In this document: piece by piece, positions 34,633 through 43,306 of the stretch | Layout: the number at the start of each line of letters is the position of its first letter | How positions within the stretch are numbered: the first letter of the stretch is position 1 | Source of the DNA: an uncultured Pelagibacteraceae bacterium | GTDB taxonomy: Bacteria > Pseudomonadota > Alphaproteobacteria > Pelagibacterales > Pelagibacteraceae | Reading direction: 5' to 3' | Assembly: GCA_902587755.1 (NCBI GenBank) | Contig: CACIMN010000005.1 | Span: 1-56,088 of the forward strand | Length of the DNA stretch: 56,088 nucleotides | Program-made: the position numbers and the translations under genes | Notes under the pieces: generated by a model | What the model was told of the DNA's origin: nothing | Seen by the model: only the letters and a program-made list of their open reading frames with translations | Database searches by the model: none

Positions 34633-35340
34633 TTATTTTGATAATAATTTCTTTAGTTTTGAAATATTCATGGTTTGTTTTGGTGGTAATTTTGATTTTT
34701 TATTCATTTTAATTTTTTTTACTTTTTTATTGTAAGATTTAGCAAATGAGTAAACTGATTGAGATTTGCCTCCTATGTTTATGATACCATTTTGTTTAAT
34801 TATTTTGGGAAGAATTTTAACAACATCCTCGTGGAACATAAAGTTTGTCATTAAATTTGAATATGCTTTATTGTATGCAAAAGGTTTCTCTGTCATTGTT
34901 AGTCTTAAAATAAGAGAGTTCTTAAACATTTTTACCGCACATTCTCCGCCTAATTTAGATAATCCATAATTATTAAATGGTTTTACTGGATCAAGTTCAG
35001 AATAATTTCCTTTTATTCCCTCATAAACATAACCTGTCGAAAAATAAATCAATTTTATATTATGTTTTTTACAAATTTTAGTGATGTTTGATGTACCAAT
35101 GATATTTATATCAATACTTTTTATTATATCTTTTTCATGAATATTCATCGGCCTAGAAAGAGCAGCGCAGTGCATAATTATCTTAGGTTTGGTTTTTTTT
35201 ATTATCTTTTCAATTGAATTTATATTTAAAATATTACATTCTTTTTTTGATGCAAAATAAAAGTTTAAAATATTATTTTTTGATTTTAATACTTTTGCAA
35301 ATTTTCCATCTCCACCAGTAACAAGAATAAGATCTTTCAT
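34633..35340 (-). CDS. short dTDP-4-dehydrorhamnose reductase-like (RmlD-like) protein
   Basis: A 235-residue SDR with a TGGDGKFAKVLK dinucleotide motif at the start, IMHCAALSRP (about residue 55), STGYVYEGIKGNY (about 98) and the active-site YGLSKLGGE (about 126). RmlD is usually about 290 residues; the C-terminal substrate part is shortened, although the frame ends cleanly. It follows rmlC with a 1-bp overlap, so it would carry out the final reduction of the 4-keto sugar. The product may be a rhamnose isomer or another 6-deoxyhexose rather than rhamnose itself. Confidence 0.78.
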   Translation of the reverse strand: MKDLILVTGGDGKFAKVLKSKNNILNFYFASKKECNILNINSIEKIIKKTKPKIIMHCAALSRPMNIHEKDIIKSIDINIIGTSNITKICKKHNIKLIYFSTGYVYEGIKGNYSELDPVKPFNNYGLSKLGGECAVKMFKNSLILRLTMTEKPFAYNKAYSNLMTNFMFHEDVVKILPKIIKQNGIINIGGKSQSVYSFAKSYNKKVKKIKMNKKSKLPPKQTMNISKLKKLLSK

Positions 35341-35861
35341 TATAAATATATTTCTTTAAATTTTTTAAAAGTAATTCCCTTTTTATCTTTTTTTGAAACA
35401 ATCTTTTTTTTGTTGGGCCATTTTATTTTAAATTCTTTATCATGAATATCAATTGTAACTTCACTATTTTTCTCTCTATATTTTGTGCAACCATAAATTA
35501 TATAATTTTCTTTTTCCAAAGCTTGAAATCCATGGGCAAAACCCTCAGGGATAAAAATAGATTTTGTATTTTTTTCACTTAAAATACAACTATATACTTT
35601 ACCAAAAGTCTTGGAATTTTTTCTTAAATCAATTGCAACATCAAAAATTTTTCCTTTAATGACAGTTACAAACTTACCTTGAGAATTTTTTGTTTGAATA
35701 TGAAGTCCTCGAACAACATTTTGTCTTGAATGAGACATCACCAAAAAAGGAAATCTTTTTTTTAATTTATTTTCTCTTATTATTTCTTTAAAATAACCTC
35801 TTTGATCTTTAAAATTTTTATTTATTATTAAAAATAGATCTTTAAACTTTGTTTTTATCAC
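35340..35861 (-). CDS. rmlC: dTDP-4-dehydrorhamnose 3,5-epimerase family protein
   Basis: A 173-residue cupin-fold sugar epimerase. Marks are DQRGYFKEI (about residue 19), VRGLHIQ with the catalytic His (about 53), FDVAIDLRKNSKTFGK (about 73-88) and FIPEGFAHGFQALE (about 103-116). The length is close to the usual 180. It acts on the dTDP-4-keto-6-deoxyglucose made by RmlA and RmlB in the same operon; a 3-only epimerase cannot be excluded. It overlaps rmlA and rmlD by one base each. Confidence 0.87.
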   Translation of the reverse strand: MIKTKFKDLFLIINKNFKDQRGYFKEIIRENKLKKRFPFLVMSHSRQNVVRGLHIQTKNSQGKFVTVIKGKIFDVAIDLRKNSKTFGKVYSCILSEKNTKSIFIPEGFAHGFQALEKENYIIYGCTKYREKNSEVTIDIHDKEFKIKWPNKKKIVSKKDKKGITFKKFKEIYL

Positions 35862-36727
35862 TATGATATTACTTTTTTAAGATATTTTGAATATTCACAA
35901 TTTCCATAAAATTTTATAGCTTTAATAACATCTTTTTTTTTAATCCATTTATTATTTAAAGCTATTTCCTCAAGACAAGCTATTTTAAATCCTTGCTGAT
36001 TTTCAATAGCTGAAACAAAATTTGTCGTTTTATAAAAATCTTCAATAGAACCTGTATCAAGCCAAGCACCACCTCTCCCAAGAAATTCTGCAGATAGTTT
36101 ATTTTGTTTTTTATATTTATTTAATAGATCTACTATTTCTAATTCATTTCTTTTTGATGGCTTAAGTTGTTTTGCAAATTTCACAACTGAATTGTCTAAA
36201 AAATATAATCCTGTAATCGCTAAATTTGATTTAAACTTTTTTGGCTTTTCTTTTATAGAAATAATTTTTTTGCCTTTAACAACTGCAACACCAAAATTCT
36301 CAGGATTGATTACTCTATGAAGCACTACTTTTGCTCCATTTTTAATTTTTGTACAGTGGTTGAGCATTTTACTTAACGATTGACCATAAAAAAAATTATC
36401 ACCCAAAATCATTGCAACATTATCTTTTTTGATAAAATTTTCTCCCAATATAAAAGCGTCTGGTAATCCTCTTGGTTTATCTTGCTCTAAAAAAGAAATC
36501 TTAATTCCAAATCTTTTTCCATCAGGAATTATTTTTTTATATTGTCCTAGTTGTCCTTTGTTAACAATAATCAATATATTTTTAATTTTAGCCAACATAA
36601 GAATTGACAAAGGATAAAAAATTAATGGTTTATCATAGATAGGTAATAATTGTTTGTTTACTGCTTTGGTAATTGGGCTCATTCTTGTGCCCATACCTCC
36701 TGCTAAAATTATTCCTTTTTTAATCAT
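35861..36727 (-). CDS. rmlA: glucose-1-phosphate thymidylyltransferase
   Basis: A 288-residue nucleotidyltransferase. The signature LAGGMGTRMSPITKAVNKQL is at residues 9-28, followed by YDKPLIFYPLS and later MILGDNFFYGQSL (about 104), EKPKKFKSNLAITGLYF (about 155) and GRGGAWLDTGSIEDF (about 212). It makes dTDP-glucose from glucose-1-phosphate and dTTP, the first step of dTDP-deoxysugar synthesis. The start overlaps the rmlB stop (ATGA) with GGAG upstream. Order on the transcript is rmlB, rmlA, rmlC, rmlD-like. Confidence 0.93.
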   Translation of the reverse strand: MIKKGIILAGGMGTRMSPITKAVNKQLLPIYDKPLIFYPLSILMLAKIKNILIIVNKGQLGQYKKIIPDGKRFGIKISFLEQDKPRGLPDAFILGENFIKKDNVAMILGDNFFYGQSLSKMLNHCTKIKNGAKVVLHRVINPENFGVAVVKGKKIISIKEKPKKFKSNLAITGLYFLDNSVVKFAKQLKPSKRNELEIVDLLNKYKKQNKLSAEFLGRGGAWLDTGSIEDFYKTTNFVSAIENQQGFKIACLEEIALNNKWIKKKDVIKAIKFYGNCEYSKYLKKVIS

Positions 36728-37740
36728 TTATCTCCTAATCTTTTATGAATATCTTTTTTTTTTAAAGAATTGTAATACATTTTATTATTATTATACCAAT
36801 CAAAGGTTAGCTTAATACCTTCGCTAAAATTTATTTTAGGCTCCCAATTTAATTCTTTTTTAATCTTATTACTATTAAGGGCATATCTAACATCATGCCC
36901 AGGTCGATCTTTAACAAAATTAATTTTTACATTTTTTCCGATACTAATTTTATTTTTTGCTATTTTTAAAAGTTTTTTCGTTACTTCTAAATTACTAAGA
37001 TTTTTATTTGAACCTATATTATAAAAATTTCCAGCCTTACCTTTTTGATATACTTTGATTAGAGCCTCACAATGATCCTTTACATAAATCCACTCTCTTG
37101 AATTTAAGCCTTTTCCATATATTGGTAGTGTTTTGTTTTTCAAAATATTGTAGATCAATTTAGGAATTAATTTTTCTGGATGTTGATTTGGACCGTAATT
37201 ATTTGAGCAATTAGTAATAACTGCATTAATCTTATAAGTTCTTACATACGAGCTTACAAGATGGTCAGAAGCTGCCTTACTGGCAGCGTATGGTGAACTG
37301 GGTTTATACTGATAAATTTCGGATGATCTACCATTCAAAACATCTCCAAAAACTTCATCTGTTGAGATATGAACAAGTTTAGATTTATTCTTCTTTGAAA
37401 AATTTTTGAAACATTCTAATAAATTATATACACCAACAATATTACTTTTTATAAAATTATCTGGATTGTCTATAGATCTATCTACATGTGTTTCAGCAGC
37501 AAGGTTGAAAATACAGCTAGGTTTGTACTTATTTAGAATATTTAAAATTTTTTTATCTGATATATCACATTTTATAAACTTATAATTTTTGAGATTTTTA
37601 AAATTTTTTGTATTATAAAAATTAGAGGAGTAAGTGATTTTATCTAAATTTATTACAAAAAATTTTTTCTTAATTAAAATATCAATTAAATTACTACCAA
37701 TAAATCCAAGACCACCTGTTACAATTATTTTTTTCATCAC
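36724..37740 (-). CDS. rmlB: dTDP-glucose 4,6-dehydratase
   Basis: A 338-residue extended SDR. TGGLGFIGSN is at residues 8-17; AAETHVDRSIDNPDNFIKSN (about 80-99), the acidic pair in HISTDEVFGDV (about 123) and active-site YAASKAASDHL are all typical. The C-terminal INCSNNYGPNQHPEKLIPK and REWIYVKDHCEAL stretches confirm RmlB. It dehydrates dTDP-glucose to the 4-keto-6-deoxy sugar. It is the first gene of the operon, divergent from a GT2 gene 54 bp away, and continues into rmlA with an ATGA overlap. Confidence 0.94.
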   Translation of the reverse strand: MMKKIIVTGGLGFIGSNLIDILIKKKFFVINLDKITYSSNFYNTKNFKNLKNYKFIKCDISDKKILNILNKYKPSCIFNLAAETHVDRSIDNPDNFIKSNIVGVYNLLECFKNFSKKNKSKLVHISTDEVFGDVLNGRSSEIYQYKPSSPYAASKAASDHLVSSYVRTYKINAVITNCSNNYGPNQHPEKLIPKLIYNILKNKTLPIYGKGLNSREWIYVKDHCEALIKVYQKGKAGNFYNIGSNKNLSNLEVTKKLLKIAKNKISIGKNVKINFVKDRPGHDVRYALNSNKIKKELNWEPKINFSEGIKLTFDWYNNNKMYYNSLKKKDIHKRLGDK

Positions 37741-37794
37741 AAATTATTTTTTACATTACAAAAAAGTATTAGTATAGTTGAATAAACATATCTT

Positions 37795-38700
37795 ATGTCA
37801 ATATCTAGGCAAAATTTAACTGTGGTGATAGTTAGTTTTATGAGTGAAAACGTAATTCATGATTGCATACAATCAATTCCTAAAGATATAAAAATTATTG
37901 TCGTTGATAATTCAAACAACTATTTGTTTAAGGAAACAATAGAAAAAAAATATTCCAACGCCACTTGTATTTTGTCTGAAAATGTGGGCATGGGATCTGG
38001 TAATAATTTGGGGTTAAGACAGGTATTAACAGATTTTGCATTTATTTTAAATCCAGACATAATTCTTAAAGAAAAAACTATAGATGAGATTATTAATGCA
38101 TCAAGTATTTTAACTTCTTTTGGTGTTATAGCTCCAATTCTAGATGAAGAAAATTTTCCAAACTTTAAACCTTATAATCAAAAAATTTTATCAAATATTG
38201 GTTCTGAACCATTTAAAGTAAAAAGTGTAGATGGATTTGCGATGCTTCTAAATTTAAAAAGAATAAATAATTTAAGTAATTTTGAAAATTTTAAATATTT
38301 TGATGAAAATATTTTTCTTTATTTAGAAAACGACGACCTGTGCAAAAGAATTGCAGATAATAATGAGAATATTTATATTGTTCCAAAGTCTAAAATTAAG
38401 CATCTTGGCGCAAGTTCAGTTGACACAAAGTACGCTCATCAAATTGAGTTATCTAGAAATTGGCACTGGGTATGGTCAAAATTTTACTTTAATAAAAAGC
38501 ATTATGGTTTTTTGAATTCTTTAATGACATCTTTGCCCACTTTTTTTTCTGCTATAATAAAATATCTTTTTTATTTTTTAATTAATAAAAAAAAAAAAGA
38601 AATTTATCTTCATAGAACAAAAGGATTTTTAAATGCAATTTTAGGAAAAAAATCTTTTTTTAGACCAATAATTAAAACTAATGACCAGGAAAATTTATAA
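37795..38700 (+). CDS. family 2 glycosyltransferase, rhamnosyltransferase-like
   Basis: A 301-residue GT-A enzyme. It starts LTVVIVSFMSENVIHDCI; SENVGMGSGNNLGL (about residue 60) and FILNPDIIL (about 82) form the donor site, and LYLENDDLCKRI (about 178) holds the catalytic acidic residues. The C-terminal ELSRNWHWVWSKFYFNKKHY is shared with the GT2 at 22858, marking the two as paralogues. It is divergent from the rml operon, so a dTDP-deoxyhexose donor is likely. Its last 23 bp overlap the convergent apt gene. Confidence 0.88.
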   Translation: MSISRQNLTVVIVSFMSENVIHDCIQSIPKDIKIIVVDNSNNYLFKETIEKKYSNATCILSENVGMGSGNNLGLRQVLTDFAFILNPDIILKEKTIDEIINASSILTSFGVIAPILDEENFPNFKPYNQKILSNIGSEPFKVKSVDGFAMLLNLKRINNLSNFENFKYFDENIFLYLENDDLCKRIADNNENIYIVPKSKIKHLGASSVDTKYAHQIELSRNWHWVWSKFYFNKKHYGFLNSLMTSLPTFFSAIIKYLFYFLINKKKKEIYLHRTKGFLNAILGKKSFFRPIIKTNDQENL

Positions 38701-39205
38701 GATTTTCAACCTTATAATTTTTTTTAGTTAGATTATCTGATCCACCAAGATCAAACAAATTGATCACAAAAATAAAAGCAGCCACTTTTCCTTTTGAAAT
38801 TTCTACAAGTTTTGCTGCAGCCTCAGCAGTACCACCAGTTGCTATTAAATCATCGATTATTAAAACTGAGTCATTATCGTTAATAGAGTCTTTATGAACT
38901 TCTATAGTTGCAGTTCCATACTCTAATTCAAAATCAATTGAATGTACTTCAGCTGGAAGTTTATTTTTTTTTCTTAGCATTACAAAAGGTTTTTTCAAAA
39001 TATATGAAACTGCAGACGCAAAAACAAAACCCCTTGATTCAATAGCAGCAATTTTGGTAAATTTAAATTTCTTTGATTTTTCAACTATTTGATTTATTGA
39101 CTCGGCAAATGCATTTTCATCTTTTATTAAGGTTGTAATATCTCTAAATAAAATACCTTTTTTTGGATAATCAGGAATTGATCTAATATATTCTTTTAAG
39201 TTCAT
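38678..39205 (-). CDS. apt: adenine phosphoribosyltransferase
   Basis: A 175-residue type I phosphoribosyltransferase. Apt-specific stretches are SIPDYPKKGILFRDITTLI (residues 9-27), IESRGFVFASAV (about 56), LRKKNKLPAE (about 78) and the PRPP loop VLIIDDLIATGGTAEAA (about 114). It converts adenine and PRPP to AMP. It is divergent from mtnP, whose reaction releases adenine, so the pair closes adenine salvage from methylthioadenosine. Its 3' end overlaps the GT2 gene by 23 bp. Confidence 0.94.
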   Translation of the reverse strand: MNLKEYIRSIPDYPKKGILFRDITTLIKDENAFAESINQIVEKSKKFKFTKIAAIESRGFVFASAVSYILKKPFVMLRKKNKLPAEVHSIDFELEYGTATIEVHKDSINDNDSVLIIDDLIATGGTAEAAAKLVEISKGKVAAFIFVINLFDLGGSDNLTKKNYKVENLINFPGH

Positions 39206-39246
39206 AATAGTTAATTATAAAAGTATAAATAAATATATTTTTAATT

Positions 39247-40119
39247 ATGACAACAAATAAATTAGCAATAATAGGCGGAAGTGGTCTTTATGATGTTGAA
39301 GAGTTTAAAGATAGAGAGTTGCTTCAATTAAATACCCCTTGGGGCAATCCATCAGATCAAATTTTAAAAACTAAATATAATGGTAAGGAAGTTTATTTTT
39401 TACCAAGACATGGTCGAGGGCATTTTATTAGCCCATCTAACATTAATTTTAGAGCAAATATAGATGCACTTAAACAACTTGGAGTTACTGATGTTGTTTC
39501 TGTGTCAGCTGTAGGCTCTCTTAAAGAAGATTTACCTCCTGGAAAATTTGTAATTATAGATCAATTTATTGATAGAACTTTTGCAAGAGCAAAAACATTT
39601 TTTGATGATGAGATAGTAGCTCACGTATCAATGGCTCACCCAACATCAAATGGATTAATGAATGCATGTGAAGATGCAATAAAAAAATCTAATATAGATT
39701 ATCAAAGAAATGGAACTTATGTTGTAATGGAGGGTCCACAATTTTCAACATTAGCAGAATCTAATTTATATAGAAATTGGAAAGCGGATGTAATTGGGAT
39801 GACTAATATGCCTGAAGCAAAATTAGCAAGAGAAGCTGAAATTAGATATGCATCAGTTTCAATGGTTACTGATTTTGATTGTTGGCACCCAGATCATGAA
39901 AATGTTGATGTTCAGCAAGTTATCAAAGTTTTATTAGGAAACGCTGAAAAAGCAAAAGTAATGATTAAAAATTTAATTGATAATTTTGAAGATCATATAG
40001 ATCCAAATGATCCAACAAACAATTGTTTAGATGTAGCAATTATTACTGCTCCAGAAAAAAGAACAAAAAAGACTATAGATAAATTAAAAAATGTAGCCGG
40101 TAGAGTTTTAAAAAAATGA
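39247..40119 (+). CDS. mtnP: S-methyl-5'-thioadenosine phosphorylase
   Basis: A 290-residue nucleoside phosphorylase of the PNP/MTAP family. Marks include IGGSGLYDVEEF (about residue 9), LPRHGRGH (about 56), NFRANIDALKQLGV (about 66), VVMEGPQFSTLAES (about 160) and GMTNMPEAKLAREAE (about 182). VTDFDCWH near 214 has Asp where purine-nucleoside enzymes have Asn, which supports 6-aminopurine substrates such as methylthioadenosine. It yields adenine and methylthioribose-1-phosphate, feeding apt and mtnA. The mtnA start overlaps its stop by 4 bp. Confidence 0.93.
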   Translation: MTTNKLAIIGGSGLYDVEEFKDRELLQLNTPWGNPSDQILKTKYNGKEVYFLPRHGRGHFISPSNINFRANIDALKQLGVTDVVSVSAVGSLKEDLPPGKFVIIDQFIDRTFARAKTFFDDEIVAHVSMAHPTSNGLMNACEDAIKKSNIDYQRNGTYVVMEGPQFSTLAESNLYRNWKADVIGMTNMPEAKLAREAEIRYASVSMVTDFDCWHPDHENVDVQQVIKVLLGNAEKAKVMIKNLIDNFEDHIDPNDPTNNCLDVAIITAPEKRTKKTIDKLKNVAGRVLKK

Positions 40120-41186
40120 GAATAGAGGGAAAAGAATATCGAACTATTTGGTTTGAAAATAATGTTGTTAAGATTATTGATCAAACAAAACTCCCTCACC
40201 AATTTGTAATTAAAGAACTTCAAACTGTAAATGATGCGATAAATGCAATTAAAATAATGGAGGTAAGAGGAGCACCGTTAATAGGAGGAACAGCTGCTTA
40301 TGGTCTAGCTTTGGCTGTACAAGAAAATAATAATCCAGAATTTTTAAAAAAAAGTGCAGAAGAATTAATTCAATCAAGACCTACAGCTATAAATTTAAAA
40401 TGGGCTGTAGACCGAATGATAAAAAAATTAGTAGGAATTAACAGTGATCAAGTATTAAGTACTGCCTTAAATGAAGCAAAAGAAATATGTGATGAAGATG
40501 AAAAGTTTTGTGAAAATATTGGTATTAATGGATTAAAAATAATTGAGGAAATTTATTATAAAAAAAAAGATACAGTAAACATATTAACACATTGTAATGC
40601 GGGTTGGTTAGCAACAATTAATTGGGGTACAGCAACATCACCAATTTACCATGCACATAAAAAAGGTATACCAATTCATGTATGGGTAGATGAGACAAGA
40701 CCAAGAAACCAAGGTGCAAATTTAACTTCATATGAATTAAATGAAGAAGAGATTCCAAATACCATCATTGCTGATAACACAGGTGGTATTTTAATGCAGA
40801 GAGGAGAAGTTGACGTGTGTATTGTTGGAACCGATAGAACTTTATCGAATGGAGATGTTTGTAATAAAATTGGAACCTACCTTAAAGCATTAGCTGCACA
40901 TGATAACAATATTCCTTTTTATGTAGCGTTACCAAGTTCAACTATAGATTGGGATATTAAAAACTCAAAAGATATTCCAATAGAAGAGAGAAACTCTGAG
41001 GAATTATCTCATGTTGAAGGTATAGATGAGAATAATGAGATTAAGAAAGTTTTAATATATCCAAACAAAAGTAAAGCTATGAATTTAGCATTTGATGTAA
41101 CGCCAGCAAAATATGTAACAGGATTAATTACTGAAAGAGGGATTTCGGAAGCTTCCTCTGAAGGTCTAAAAAAATTATTTAAATAA
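40116..41186 (+). CDS. mtnA: S-methyl-5-thioribose-1-phosphate isomerase
   Basis: A 356-residue member of the eIF2B-related isomerase family. MEVRGAPLIGGTAAYGLAL (about residues 48-66) is typical. The catalytic cysteine lies in ILTHCNAGWLAT (about 159) and the catalytic Asp in VGTDRTLSNGDVCNKIGTY (about 240). It converts methylthioribose-1-phosphate to methylthioribulose-1-phosphate. No mtnB, mtnC or mtnD gene follows, so the classical methionine salvage route is not continued here; the convergent aldolase/SDR fusion is a candidate next enzyme. Some family members act on 5-deoxyribose-1-phosphate instead. Confidence 0.93.
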   Translation: MRIEGKEYRTIWFENNVVKIIDQTKLPHQFVIKELQTVNDAINAIKIMEVRGAPLIGGTAAYGLALAVQENNNPEFLKKSAEELIQSRPTAINLKWAVDRMIKKLVGINSDQVLSTALNEAKEICDEDEKFCENIGINGLKIIEEIYYKKKDTVNILTHCNAGWLATINWGTATSPIYHAHKKGIPIHVWVDETRPRNQGANLTSYELNEEEIPNTIIADNTGGILMQRGEVDVCIVGTDRTLSNGDVCNKIGTYLKALAAHDNNIPFYVALPSSTIDWDIKNSKDIPIEERNSEELSHVEGIDENNEIKKVLIYPNKSKAMNLAFDVTPAKYVTGLITERGISEASSEGLKKLFK

Positions 41187-41187
41187 G

Positions 41188-43221
41188 TTACCTTAGGGAA
41201 GCAGCTATGTTTCCGCCATCTACAGTTAATACTGCACCAGTTGTTTTCTTTGAAATAGCAAGATGAAAAAAAGCTTTTGCAACATCTTCTGCTTTTACTT
41301 CGTTTAGAAGTAGATTTCCTCTCATATATTCATCAGTTGAAACTTCTCTGGCTTTGGCTCGAGATTTAATCATTCTATCATTCAATAAACCACTTCTAAT
41401 TCTATCAGCGTTTACACCATTTGATCTAATTCCAAGCGCACCATAATCCAATGCATATTGTTTGCATAAACTTAATAAAGCCGTTTTTGGAAGACCATAA
41501 GGTCCAAAGTTTTTTCCAGGATTAACTGATTGTTTCGAAATATTAAATAACAAACATCCTTGAATATTTTGTTTTTTCATTATTTTGATAGTTTCTGACG
41601 CACAATTTTGATGAGAGAAAAAATTATCTTCGAAACTTTTTCTTAAAATTTTATCATCAACTTCAGCGATAGATCCACCAATTGCTGTTCCAGCATTTGA
41701 TATTAAAATATCAACACCACCATATTGCTCACTAATTTTTTTGAAAGCATTTTTAACGCTATTTTTGTTTCGTACATCACAGTGCAAACATAAATCTTTG
41801 ATTTGAGCTTGCATTTCTTTAACTTTTTTAGCATCGTAATCAAGCAAGACAATTTCTGCGCCATAATTTTTAAATAGTTTATAAGTTGCTGAGCCGATGG
41901 CTCCAAAACCACCAGTTATTACAACAACATTACCTTGTAAAATTTTTTTATCTTTTTTAATTTTGGCTTGTTCTAGCGACCAATATTCAACATCAAATAA
42001 ATCTTTTTCAGTAATGAATTTATATTTTGTAGTTTCCTCTACAGATGAAATTACTCTTGCATTTGTTTCAGTCAAATCCCCAGCTATTTTTGAAGCATTA
42101 AAACTGCTACCTACACTAAACAAACCAACATTTTGTACCATGATTACTCGTGGCGATGTATCTAGCATTGTTTTTTTACCTTTAACTTTTTTTTTATTAG
42201 TATTGAAATATTTCACATATTTTTTTCTGTAATTTTTAAAACTTTTTTCTGCTATTTTTTTAAAATCTTCAATACTTGAATTTTGTTTTGGTGTAATTAC
42301 TAACGGAAAGGGTTTAACTCTTATTACGTGATCTGGTGTGGCTGTTCCAATACTTGAATATCTTTTTACATCTTTTCCGTTAATAAAATAATTCAAATTT
42401 TTATTTGATCTGTAATTAAGTATAAATTTTTGATTATGGTTTTCTGATAGCAAACCTCTTAAAATTGGTGCAATTTCATATGGTTCAAATTTAGTATTAT
42501 AATTTTTTATTTGTCTTATTTTTTTTCTTTTTAATTTTTTGATAGTCCTTTCAGCAATAGAAACATATTTAATCATTAAGTCATAAGATTTTTTAGCATC
42601 ATTATCAAAAGTAAATATTCCATGGTTTAAAAGGATCAAACAATTAATATTTGGATTTTTATCATAAACTTCATTTATTTTTTGAGCCAAACCAAATCCT
42701 GGCATTACATATGGCACAATACTTACTTTTGTTCCAAAAATTTTCTTGCAAAGATCTTTTCCATTTGGCCTATTTGTAACGTCCATAATTGCATCAGAAT
42801 GAGTGTGATCAACAAATTTGAAAGGTAAAAATGCATGTAAAAAAGTTTCTACAGATGGGTTAGGCGACTTAATATCAATTAAGTTTCTTTTTTGATATGC
42901 AACCATATCTTCATCACTTAAATATTTTTTATTTTTTAAAGCTAAAAGTGGGTTTAATTTTACAGCAGGTAAACCAGCTGGTTCTATTTCAGCCATGTCC
43001 CATCCACTTCCTTTAACACAGAGCACATCATAATGTTTGCCATCAATATCTTTAATTGAGGTTTTTACAGATGTATTCCCACCTCCATGAAGAACAAGTT
43101 TACTATTTCTTCCCAATAGTCTGGTTGTATAAACTCTTAAAGCCATATCTTTCGAATGACCAAGTTTTGTATACTTTTTTATGTATTGTTTTGCTTCTAA
43201 ATTTGACCAATTGTTTTTCAC
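41188..43221 (-). CDS. class II aldolase / short-chain dehydrogenase fusion (RhaEW-like)
   Basis: A 677-residue bifunctional protein. Residues about 20-270 form a class II aldolase/adducin-type domain with HGGGNTSVK (about 45), KGSGWDM (about 70), the zinc pair in VDHTHSDA (about 137-144) and the third histidine in LLNHGIFTF (about 197). Residues about 430-677 form an SDR with VVITGGFGAIGSA (about 432) and active-site YGLPKTAL (about 578). The family is known from rhamnulose-1-phosphate aldolase/lactaldehyde dehydrogenase. No rhamnose isomerase or kinase is nearby; it ends 1 bp from mtnA, so methylthioribulose-1-phosphate is an attractive alternative substrate. Confidence 0.85.
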   Translation of the reverse strand: MKNNWSNLEAKQYIKKYTKLGHSKDMALRVYTTRLLGRNSKLVLHGGGNTSVKTSIKDIDGKHYDVLCVKGSGWDMAEIEPAGLPAVKLNPLLALKNKKYLSDEDMVAYQKRNLIDIKSPNPSVETFLHAFLPFKFVDHTHSDAIMDVTNRPNGKDLCKKIFGTKVSIVPYVMPGFGLAQKINEVYDKNPNINCLILLNHGIFTFDNDAKKSYDLMIKYVSIAERTIKKLKRKKIRQIKNYNTKFEPYEIAPILRGLLSENHNQKFILNYRSNKNLNYFINGKDVKRYSSIGTATPDHVIRVKPFPLVITPKQNSSIEDFKKIAEKSFKNYRKKYVKYFNTNKKKVKGKKTMLDTSPRVIMVQNVGLFSVGSSFNASKIAGDLTETNARVISSVEETTKYKFITEKDLFDVEYWSLEQAKIKKDKKILQGNVVVITGGFGAIGSATYKLFKNYGAEIVLLDYDAKKVKEMQAQIKDLCLHCDVRNKNSVKNAFKKISEQYGGVDILISNAGTAIGGSIAEVDDKILRKSFEDNFFSHQNCASETIKIMKKQNIQGCLLFNISKQSVNPGKNFGPYGLPKTALLSLCKQYALDYGALGIRSNGVNADRIRSGLLNDRMIKSRAKAREVSTDEYMRGNLLLNEVKAEDVAKAFFHLAISKKTTGAVLTVDGGNIAASLR

Positions 43222-43306
43222 AGTTACAACCTCAGCGAAGTATTATAATAGATTTTTGTTTGAAAGAAGCAAAAAATTTGATTAGTAAGGTTTCATAAAG
43301 CATATT

